Positions 16,101 through 20,446 of a stretch of 20,446 nucleotides of DNA are shown piece by piece; positions within the stretch are counted from its first letter, which is position 1; each line of letters begins with the position of its first letter. The notes below the pieces were generated by a model that saw only the letters and a list, made by a program, of their open reading frames with translations, was not told the origin of the DNA and ran no database searches. Location: IMG/VR virus record IMGVR_UViG_3300024518_000240, positions 1-20,446 of that record; one strand, given 5' to 3'. This stretch comes from a virus. The position numbers were made by a program, and so were the translations under genes.

Positions 16101-17596
16101 ATCAGTCAATGGATGATATGTGGAAACAGTATGCCTTTATGAATGAGAAGGGAAACTACAGACAGATCCTTATAGATCAAGGTGTTAATCCAGAAGAAGT
16201 TACCAGAACTCTTAGATCAACAGATGGTCTTCCAATTGAAATAACTAAACTAGATGAAGCTGCTGCTGAAGCTGTAAATAAACATATGCAGAATTATGCA
16301 GGTGTGCCTAAGTTTATCAGGCGTATGAGGCTTGCTCCTTTTGCTGACTTCCTTGCTTTTAAATCAGAGATGCTCAGAACACAGAAGAATATAATTAAGT
16401 CTGCCTTCAATGATATTAAAGATGGAAGTATCCAGATAAAGAAGGGAGAAAGAAATGCAGATGGTTCTCTGAAAGGAGTAGCCCAAAGAAATCTGGGACT
16501 TAAGAGAGCAGGATCTTTCCTTGCTGCTCAAAGTGCTGCTCCTGCACTAGCCACTACTTCGGCTCAATTGTGGGGAATGAATGAAACTTTGGAAGGACAG
16601 GATACTACAATAAAAGCTGGAACAGAAGCCTTTGAACAGGAGTATAATAAGGGAGCTAACTTCTTCTATATGGGGAAACCAGATGAGAAAGGAAAAGGAA
16701 GAAGAATAAATATTAGTTATATTAATCCTTGGTCACCTATGCAAGATCCTATTATGGCAGGATTTAGAGCTTTAAATCGTGGAGAATATGTAGATGGTGT
16801 AGTAGAAGAAGCAGCTTATAGGGCTGTTGTCGAACCTTTACGAGATGCCTTTGGTCCTTCAATGGTAATGTCTGCTATCTCTCAATTTATGAATAATGTA
16901 GACGACTATGGAAACCCCATCTTTGATGACGTTACACAAACTACTGGTCAAAATATAGCGAATGGAATGTCTACTTTCATGCAAGCTTTTGAACCGGGAG
17001 GAGTAAAAAGTATTAGGGATATCTACCAAACCTACAACCTAATGGATCAAGATAAAAAGTTTGGTGTTGCTAAGAAAGGAAGAGAACGATATCGAGATGA
17101 TGCTTGGATAGCTTTGTCAGGTGTTAAACCAGAACGATATGATATTAGTCAGGCTCTATCTTTTAAATTGTATGGATTAAAAAGAGATATGGGAGCTACA
17201 GATAAAATATTTAAGAATGCTTACCAACAAAGAAGTCCTATCTCTGTAGATGAATTGGTAGATGCCTATAGTCAGGGAATGGAAAAACAGTTTGCCTTAG
17301 CTACCGAAATGTTTGACTATATTTCCAAAGCCAAGAGTGCAGGTCTGAGTAATAAGCAAATCATTAATGCAGTAACAGAGAATGGTTTATTCGGGAGTAG
17401 GCTGGATAATAAAGTACTTCATAATATGGTTAAGAAGGGTGTCTTTGTTCCTCAACAGCCTTTAAAGAAAGATGTTTATTTATGGGGAATATCTACCCAA
17501 AAAAGAACAGGACAGAAACCTCCTATCAGGGAAGCCCAGAGAGAACTCATGAATGTCTATCGTTCCTATGTGGGCAGTAGAACTGGTGTGCGGTAA
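13109..17596 (+). CDS. Giant internal virion (ejection-type) protein
   Basis: At 1495 residues this is the largest gene here. The N-terminus carries three IDYTxWGEAV repeats (residues 5-14, 22-31, 48-57). Then follow helices and hydrophobic, glycine-rich segments that could insert into membrane: about residues 168-200 (DPVTLLSIATGIGAPLLFGG) and 310-335 (MAGAGALFGGVMGGGL). A long charged helical body continues, with further hydrophobic helices near 900 and 1135. The DWSQFGRGLYHTLTDPVTLL segment is typical of giant internal virion proteins in uncultured phages. By analogy with T7 gp15/gp16 and P22 ejection proteins it would leave the head with DNA and form an envelope channel. I looked for lysozyme or transglycosylase catalytic motifs and saw none I trust. 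Its stop overlaps the next start (TAATG). Confidence 0.7.
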   Translation: MPPQIDYTKWGEAVEQQQTKPIDYTQWGEAVDTQKQTQPQPQQQTKPIDYTQWGEAVTTTEVEPVETPDEMDEDVLDTNKQWLSNAAIIYQAEEGEKWKGSQKALSDWMKDRHSKLNWDITNMGMTAYNMDQLTEEQKKAWLESTTQYSDTATDWSQFGRGLYHTLTDPVTLLSIATGIGAPLLFGGKVAAGAGLNFLGKTLYKNNLKDALIKKGVSAKLAEQASKKGSTKGIKKAVLGKARKEAAKTTAKYSGLYGAVEGAAYMTAEDIGQQALDLGLDVDRMKFVEAVNEGASYEQAMEIANKTDFDYGQMATMAGAGALFGGVMGGGLTRLAEKIGRKSALQKAGWEGPEGEVQKVSEASILIGSKDTPNNIITKVNEVKDKLEVDGTVTVDVSKSRKDLADELREMKKTDEWKDMTPKQRREWRTNARKGHVEREVTVQDTFENEGIVLEPVKGQRGKYVGRKITEEVTEEGSGIGDQRKVGERIVAKFKGEFFDDGGTNNAVKLARTRKDSAFRAIERNVEGLLKKYSKAIQKNYELPLRKIPKELNKVLDDAFRGDATQLAKLESEAPETATVIKEMREQIKFLQRQLVEEDPTTGKKLGIIKEGKAGEELEAKIVASMTDTGKPTLYVTRKYQMHDNPKWTKFLNKTDEGAKIRERARNFIKLQAASRHPALGAVLKKNASQRTVEDKQILESYMGTDGYVDNVITDILKMNDESDLITVFSKEYNKKNSLYDNASDILKRRQDIPKEIRELMGEYDNPVSNYANTAMKVFQTIEDFKYEKQIADAIKLGDIAGTATRKLPSEGITVPLRSSLPPTKGVVQPLEEAAGIVKPLAGIKEGDQMYGTKEVAAFIANGNEMAISFPKSIQTYLMLQGHSRAAKTIWSVTSTARNFLSGGWMALGAGYLNPKHLKEIPRVFRGMYLKSNEALNIDMERGLALGIIQSGTDIGSFRGAMKDAGQESFWDLTSPLYKGERSLIDRAKSANTTAAKFYQSMDDMWKQYAFMNEKGNYRQILIDQGVNPEEVTRTLRSTDGLPIEITKLDEAAAEAVNKHMQNYAGVPKFIRRMRLAPFADFLAFKSEMLRTQKNIIKSAFNDIKDGSIQIKKGERNADGSLKGVAQRNLGLKRAGSFLAAQSAAPALATTSAQLWGMNETLEGQDTTIKAGTEAFEQEYNKGANFFYMGKPDEKGKGRRINISYINPWSPMQDPIMAGFRALNRGEYVDGVVEEAAYRAVVEPLRDAFGPSMVMSAISQFMNNVDDYGNPIFDDVTQTTGQNIANGMSTFMQAFEPGGVKSIRDIYQTYNLMDQDKKFGVAKKGRERYRDDAWIALSGVKPERYDISQALSFKLYGLKRDMGATDKIFKNAYQQRSPISVDELVDAYSQGMEKQFALATEMFDYISKAKSAGLSNKQIINAVTENGLFGSRLDNKVLHNMVKKGVFVPQQPLKKDVYLWGISTQKRTGQKPPIREAQRELMNVYRSYVGSRTGVR
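13154..13201 (+). repeat. 48-nt exact direct repeat, copy 1
   Basis: This 48-base stretch encodes QQQTKPIDYTQWGEAV and is identical, base for base, to 13232-13279. The period is 78 bases, a multiple of three, so the reading frame is kept. Confidence 0.9.
13232..13279 (+). repeat. 48-nt exact direct repeat, copy 2
   Basis: This is the second identical copy. It is separated from the first by a Gln/Pro/Thr-rich linker, which itself contains a small repeat of CAACCT. Confidence 0.9.
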
Positions 17597-17958
17597 TGCT
17601 AGAACTAGGACCAAGAGAACTCCTGACATTTGGGATAGTGCTGGCTGGTGTAGCTACTACATGGGGAGTCCTGAAAGCTACCATTAGATCTATTATAAAT
17701 CAACTGGATAGTATGAAACAAAACGTAACAGAAATATTTACCCGGATAGATAAGGTAGAAGCAAGACAAGCTGTTGCTCTATCCTCTATTGATGTCATGG
17801 CAAAGGACATACTCTCTCCTCAAATTCTGAAGGAAAGATCTGAGAGAGATGGAGCTATTGAAATGAGACTAGCAGCTATTGAAAAAGATCTGGATAGGTT
17901 CTATCGAATGCATAATGGAACACATCCCCCACCAACCAAAGAAAAGGAAGAAGAATAA
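17596..17958 (+). CDS. Membrane-anchored coiled-coil lysis protein (holin or inner-spanin candidate)
   Basis: The 120-residue protein has a short polar start, one membrane segment about residues 9-30 (LLTFGIVLAGVATTWGVLKA), and a long charged helix (IINQLDSMKQNVTEIFTRID, then EMRLAAIEKDLDRFYRMHNG) likely to be a coiled coil. The tail is Pro/Glu-rich. It overlaps the preceding stop (TAATG) and is overlapped by one base by the endolysin start, so it belongs to a lysis pair. This topology fits an inner-membrane spanin subunit or a single-span holin. No outer-spanin lipoprotein is seen nearby. A second, clearer holin lies on the other strand at 19842-20243. Confidence 0.6.
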   Translation: MLELGPRELLTFGIVLAGVATTWGVLKATIRSIINQLDSMKQNVTEIFTRIDKVEARQAVALSSIDVMAKDILSPQILKERSERDGAIEMRLAAIEKDLDRFYRMHNGTHPPPTKEKEEE

Positions 17959-18335
17959 TGTGGCAGTACTTTAGTGTTGAAGAACTTAAGTGCAAAGGTA
18001 CAGATGAATGTCAGATGGACACAGAATTTATGAAAAAGCTTGAAGCTTTGCGGAGGGAATTTAATCAGCCTATGATCATAACTTCAGGATACAGACATGA
18101 ATCTTATAATCAGGTTATAGGAGGATCTAAAAACTCTCCACATTTATACGGTAAAGCAGTTGATGTCTTGGTCAGTGGTAAGACTGCCTATAGATTAATG
18201 AAGTTAGCTATCCAACATGGCTTCACTGGCATAGGAGTATCTCAAAGAGGACCACATGAAGGTAGGTTTCTACACATAGATACTATGGATAGTAGTAATA
18301 TACATCCCAGACCTTGGATATGGAGCTATAAATAG
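17958..18335 (+). CDS. M15-family (Peptidase_M15_3) endolysin
   Basis: The 125-residue protein matches small zinc D-Ala-D-Ala/L-Ala-D-Glu-type carboxypeptidases used as phage endolysins. Key features are MIITSGYRHESYNQVIGG (residues 39-56), the zinc site HLYGKAVD (His62, Asp69), a second site FLHID (His106, Asp108), and the C-terminal RPWIWSYK. His62, Asp69 and His106 are the expected metal ligands, and Asp108 lies beside the catalytic site. There is no signal peptide, so export depends on a holin. GGAAG upstream of the ATG gives a good ribosome site and the start overlaps the previous stop. It ends the rightward arm. Confidence 0.88.
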   Translation: MWQYFSVEELKCKGTDECQMDTEFMKKLEALRREFNQPMIITSGYRHESYNQVIGGSKNSPHLYGKAVDVLVSGKTAYRLMKLAIQHGFTGIGVSQRGPHEGRFLHIDTMDSSNIHPRPWIWSYK

Positions 18336-18337
18336 CT
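18324..18337. other. Small palindrome containing both convergent stop codons
   Basis: The sequence AGCTA-TAAA-TAGCT can form a 5-bp stem with a 4-base loop. It contains the TAG of the rightward endolysin (18333-18335) and abuts the leftward nuclease stop (18336-18338). No T-tract follows on either strand, so a classical intrinsic terminator is not supported. Confidence 0.4.
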
Positions 18338-18653
18338 AATTAATAAATGTAAATGTATTATTTATTTTATCAACCGCTAACAATCTAATTCCTAATTCTC
18401 TCTGCTTTTGTTTTATATAAGGAAGATCAGTTACTTCTGTACCATCTCGTCTTATTCTACTGCTACAAGTCTTAACATCTATTTTTAATATTTCTTGAGT
18501 TTCCACATTATAAGCAATTATATCTATTGGTCCTGAACAACATTCATTACGAAATACTTCATATCCTTGTTCCAATAGCCATACTACTGCTTTATGTTCT
18601 GATATATCTCCAGATCTATTTTGTGAAAACACGATTTTCATCCTACGGGCCAT
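18336..18653 (-). CDS. PD-(D/E)XK-type small nuclease
   Basis: The 105-residue protein has the compact pattern of PD-(D/E)XK nucleases: Glu19 in GDISEHKAVVWLLEQGYEVF, Asp44 in SGPIDIIAY, and Asp59-x-Lys61 in ILKIDVKT. This is the order seen in Holliday-junction-resolvase and restriction-endonuclease-like folds, followed by YIKQKQRELG and a short strand (IRLLAVDKINNTFTF). Three cysteines (38, 39, 63) lie near the active site. GAGG lies 4 bases before the chosen ATG; another ATG 12 bases further in (18641) is possible. It is the last gene of the leftward operon, 6 bases after the small terminase, so a role in DNA processing at packaging, branch resolution or attack on host or rival DNA is plausible. 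The substrate is unknown. Confidence 0.7.
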   Translation of the reverse strand: MARRMKIVFSQNRSGDISEHKAVVWLLEQGYEVFRNECCSGPIDIIAYNVETQEILKIDVKTCSSRIRRDGTEVTDLPYIKQKQRELGIRLLAVDKINNTFTFIN

Positions 18654-18659
18654 ACAGCC

Positions 18660-19172
18660 TCATACAGGAGAAGTAGCCTCTTCAGGCTGGGGTAGGTCCA
18701 GAGACTCCTCTACACCCCCCTCAGTGACGCTCTCTGGCTCTCCATTTTCCTCATCATCCTCATAAATCGTAAAGTCACACTTAGATAGAAGGTCTAATAC
18801 CTTTTCTTCTCCTAAAACGTTAAGACATCCTACAATTGCACCTTCTAAAGTTTCTTCATCCAGATTAATGTTAACATCTGAGTTAGCTCCCCTCACTCTG
18901 GAGAGTAATTCAAGAGCTTTGATTGCACTATTGGTATGTCCATTTGCTTTGGCATAGGTATACTGACTTTCTATTTCTTCTATAACATTAACATTTGTTT
19001 CAAGCTCTTGTTCAAGATCTTTTATTCTTTCTGTAATCTCATCTGACTGAAGTAATCTATATCCCTGATTGTAGGCAGATGCTTTTGCATAACCTGCTGC
19101 TCTAGCTGCTTCAGTAGCATTCCTGTGAAGAACATAAGCTTGAGCAAACTTTTCCTGTTTATCATTTAACAT
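18660..19172 (-). CDS. terS: Terminase small subunit (Terminase_2-like)
   Basis: The N-terminal 50 residues carry the Terminase_2 DNA-binding pattern: LNDKQEKFAQAYVLHRNATE, AARAAGYAKASAYNQGYRLL, and SDEITERIKDLEQEL. A helical oligomerisation region follows, then an acidic Pro/Glu-rich tail. The small subunit binds the packaging start site and recruits the large ATPase/nuclease. I chose ATG 19172 (170 residues) because the product then begins directly with the family pattern; ATG 19190 would add six residues and has no ribosome site. It overlaps the preceding membrane-protein gene by 11 bases. The large subunit is not in this window. Confidence 0.8.
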   Translation of the reverse strand: MLNDKQEKFAQAYVLHRNATEAARAAGYAKASAYNQGYRLLQSDEITERIKDLEQELETNVNVIEEIESQYTYAKANGHTNSAIKALELLSRVRGANSDVNINLDEETLEGAIVGCLNVLGEEKVLDLLSKCDFTIYEDDEENGEPESVTEGGVEESLDLPQPEEATSPV

Positions 19173-19416
19173 AATAAGATACCAATCCATTAATTAATAA
19201 GACAAGAGAGACAGCATTGATTACAAGTAATGCTCTGTCATTCCAGATGATAGCTACAATAAACCATCCAAACATTCCAATGGCATGAACCATCAGGTTA
19301 AGAGGGTAGATGTTATTGCTGGTCAGGATAACTCCTCCTACCAGTATGATTGAAGCTATCCATTTAATATACCAATCAAGAGTATGAGTTGGTGTTTGTT
19401 TAATTAATTTAGTCAT
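19162..19416 (-). CDS. Small integral membrane protein, three predicted spans
   Basis: The start is ATG 19416, overlapping the stop of the Fe-S carrier as ATGA, giving 84 residues; upstream ATGs at 19443 and 19437 would lie inside that gene. Three hydrophobic segments are visible: about residues 18-33 (WIASIILVGGVILTSN), 38-57 (LNLMVHAIGMFGWFIVAIIW), and 61-83 (ALLVINAVSLVLLINGLVSY). Short polar loops separate them; the N-terminus is basic (MTKLIKQTPTHTLDWYIKW). Similar small three-span proteins accompany packaging genes in marine phages. The function is unknown, and a holin-like or holin-modulating role is possible. Confidence 0.7.
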   Translation of the reverse strand: MTKLIKQTPTHTLDWYIKWIASIILVGGVILTSNNIYPLNLMVHAIGMFGWFIVAIIWNDRALLVINAVSLVLLINGLVSYYVK

Positions 19417-19742
19417 ACCTGAAAACTTTCTCCGCATCCACACATGGATTCTACATTAGGGTTATCAATCATAAGACGCTGACCAAAGATGTCCTTCTTA
19501 TAGTCCACCGTCATTCCTGCTACATAAACACTGGAGATATTATCGATAACAAGTTTACCTGTATCCAGATCTATAATGAAGTCATCGATAATGTCATCGA
19601 ACTCTTCCTCAGTGACAAGCTGCCAATCATAGGTAAAGCCAGAGCATCCTCCGCTGTTAACTGCTAGTCGAATAGCAGCTACCTTATTCTCTGCAACAAC
19701 AGAGGATAGGTGTATGTCTGCGTTGTCAGTCAGCTTTATCAT
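19413..19742 (-). CDS. A-type iron-sulfur cluster carrier (IscA/ErpA/HesB-like)
   Basis: The 109-residue protein has the length and signature of A-type Fe-S carriers. The first cysteine is in SGGCSGFTYDWQL (Cys33), and the last two are in CGCGESF (Cys101 and Cys103) near the C-terminus. Between them are the family-typical GMTVDYKKDIFGQRLMIDNPN. All three cluster-binding cysteines are present, so it is likely functional. Such proteins receive a [2Fe-2S] or [4Fe-4S] cluster from a scaffold and hand it to target enzymes in the cytoplasm. No other Fe-S assembly gene is in the window, so it would plug into the host machinery. It lies in a holin/terminase operon, overlapped at both ends. Confidence 0.9.
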   Translation of the reverse strand: MIKLTDNADIHLSSVVAENKVAAIRLAVNSGGCSGFTYDWQLVTEEEFDDIIDDFIIDLDTGKLVIDNISSVYVAGMTVDYKKDIFGQRLMIDNPNVESMCGCGESFQV

Positions 19743-19842
19743 CTTTCTTACCTGAGAAATATTTAGGGTTACCTGTACCTGACAGCTTTTTATTTAGCCA
19801 GATACAGAACCTCCACTGCAATTTATAAAGCCACTTAAGCAT
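19726..19842 (-). CDS. 38-aa hypothetical protein between holin and Fe-S carrier genes
   Basis: This short frame starts with ATG 19842-19840, which overlaps the holin stop as TAATG. It ends with TGA at 19728-19726, 17 bases inside the Fe-S carrier gene. The product is basic and aromatic: MLKWLYKLQWRFCIWLNKKL, then SGTGNPKYFSGKKDDKAD. The first 17 residues form an amphipathic or weakly hydrophobic helix with three tryptophans and one cysteine; the rest is polar. It fills what would otherwise be a 99-base gap in an operon with no gaps, and both junctions show translational coupling. No family is recognised. It could associate with the membrane or with its holin neighbour. Confidence 0.6.
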   Translation of the reverse strand: MLKWLYKLQWRFCIWLNKKLSGTGNPKYFSGKKDDKAD

Positions 19843-20243
19843 TACTTCATATTATTTCTTTGTATACCCTTGAACTTTTCAAAAGATCTCATAGATCCAA
19901 GACCTAGTAAGGATAAAGTTAACGGCATTAAACCTTCTGTTTCAAAAAGTGGGAGCATAAGTTCTGATCCACTAACTGCAAGTATCCATGCAGCTACAGG
20001 CTGAAAGACAAACTGCCAACCCAGACCAAAGGCACATATCCACATGATGGCTGGCCTAGCTCCTGCAATAAACACACTGGAATGTTTTGCTTGCTCAAGG
20101 TTTGTTTGTGCCTGAGCCAGATCCAGTGATATAATTTGTGACTTAAGTTCTGATTCAAGTTTTCTCTTTAAATCTTTATCTTCAACAAACTTATCAAGAA
20201 CTTTACCTGCTACTCCTACTACTGATTCTACTATTCCTAACAT
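19842..20243 (-). CDS. 3-TM holin (GTA_holin_3TM family)
   Basis: The 133-residue protein matches the GTA_holin_3TM layout. An N-terminal amphipathic region (residues 1-20) is followed by DKFVEDKDLKRKLESELKSQ, a helix ending QAKHSSVFIAGARPAIMW (the EAKh-S-x-F-x-AG-x-RP motif), two membrane spans (about 62-90), a loop, a third span (about 105-118) and the closing GLGSMRSFEKFKG. Such holins accumulate in the inner membrane and release the endolysin. They are common in alphaproteobacterial phages and gene transfer agents. A near-perfect Shine-Dalgarno precedes it. The endolysin it would serve is on the opposite strand. Confidence 0.88.
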   Translation of the reverse strand: MLGIVESVVGVAGKVLDKFVEDKDLKRKLESELKSQIISLDLAQAQTNLEQAKHSSVFIAGARPAIMWICAFGLGWQFVFQPVAAWILAVSGSELMLPLFETEGLMPLTLSLLGLGSMRSFEKFKGIQRNNMK

Positions 20244-20446
20244 TCTTCTGCCTCCTCCTTTTGAAATTGTATTATTCTGGGGTAACTATCTATCTGATAT
20301 CCTTTCGTTAGAACATGATCAACATCATCTTCAAAGAAGCCATTAAAGAAAGGATAGATAATAAGATCTTTATGGTTGCGACTTTCATGTGCCAAGAATT
20401 GTAACCAATCCTGATGATGGAATACTGAGACATGAACATTCGTACC
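20237..20446 (-). CDS. C-terminal end of an unidentified gene
   Basis: An uninterrupted frame enters from the right edge and ends with TAG at 20239-20237, overlapping the holin start by 7 bases. The visible 69 residues include TNVHVSVFHHQDWLQFLAHE, SRNHKDLIIYPFFNGFFEDD, VDHVLTKGYQIDSYPRIIQF and the tail QKEEAEEC. It looks like a real globular protein end. The histidine and aspartate content is high, but no family is recognised from this fragment. It is likely the upstream member of the same leftward operon. Confidence 0.6.
   Translation of the reverse strand, partial: GTNVHVSVFHHQDWLQFLAHESRNHKDLIIYPFFNGFFEDDVDHVLTKGYQIDSYPRIIQFQKEEAEEC
20251..20260 (-). promoter_or_regulatory. Strong Shine-Dalgarno for the 3-TM holin
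   Basis: The minus-strand AAGGAGGAGG lies 7 bases before the holin ATG. It is inside the coding end of the upstream gene and is the strongest ribosome-binding sequence I saw in the window, implying high or efficient holin translation. Confidence 0.75.

Noticed and set aside
13109-17596. Possible lysozyme or transglycosylase domain in the 1495-aa protein
   Set aside because: I saw no convincing catalytic Glu context or family motif; the sequence reads as helical and membrane-active.
18324-18345. Bidirectional intrinsic terminator
   Set aside because: The stem has only 5 mostly A/T pairs and no T-tract follows on either strand.
19417-19443. Longer N-terminus for the three-span membrane protein
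   Set aside because: It lies inside the conserved CGCGESF end of the Fe-S carrier; ATG 19416 gives an ATGA junction.
1-20446. tRNA genes, integrase, attachment sites or insertion sequences
   Set aside because: None could be supported; no intergenic stretch exceeds about 30 bases once the small genes are counted.

Overview
The window is a compact stretch of a tailed-phage genome. It carries virion, lysis and packaging genes with almost no non-coding DNA, frequent start/stop overlaps (TAATG, ATGA), AT-rich codon use, and no chromosomal housekeeping genes, integrase, rRNA or tRNA that I can recognise. The tail genes look like a short-tailed (podovirus-like) design: a probable head-tail adaptor, a large nozzle/DNA-stabilisation-type protein, and two very large internal (ejection) proteins. 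The fibre N-termini, the A-type Fe-S carrier, the M15 endolysin and the GTA-type 3-TM holin are of kinds common in uncultured marine phages of Alphaproteobacteria. The host assignment is an inference and remains uncertain.

Positions 1-18335 (+ strand): a 5'-truncated, very lysine-rich protein and three small genes come first: a 64-aa protein, a DUF6356-like membrane protein and a 50-aa protein with nine cysteines. A 122-aa acidic protein, the adaptor and a zinc-ribbon-like protein follow. Next is the fibre region (2402-6512), with a repeat-built fibre, a beta-rich structural gene of unusual composition, a fibre-assembly-like protein, a secreted protein and a second fibre sharing the first one's C-terminal domain. 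The nozzle-like protein (6516-8666) follows, then two small genes, a 220-aa virion-associated protein, and two giant internal proteins of 1089 and 1495 aa. The strand ends with a lysis pair: a membrane-anchored coiled-coil protein and an M15-type peptidoglycan peptidase.

Positions 18336-20446 (- strand): a convergent, tightly overlapping operon. In its own transcription order it holds the 3' end of an unknown gene, a 3-TM holin, a 38-aa gene, an A-type (IscA/ErpA-like) iron-sulfur carrier, an 84-aa membrane protein, the small terminase subunit and a PD-(D/E)XK-type nuclease. The stop codons of the two arms are adjacent and lie inside one small palindrome.

The + strand arm would build the neck, fibres and ejectosome and supply the endolysin. 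The - strand arm supplies a holin and the DNA-recognition part of the packaging motor, plus an Fe-S carrier and a nuclease. Portal, capsid and large terminase are not in the window and probably lie to the left. The most notable signals are two very small genes (902-1054 and 19726-19842), the Fe-S carrier nested in a holin/terminase operon, a fibre repeat whose two copies encode 52 identical residues through synonymously different DNA, a contrasting exact 48-nt repeat in the largest internal protein, and a GGGL-x-QLA-x-GG motif shared by two adjacent virion genes.
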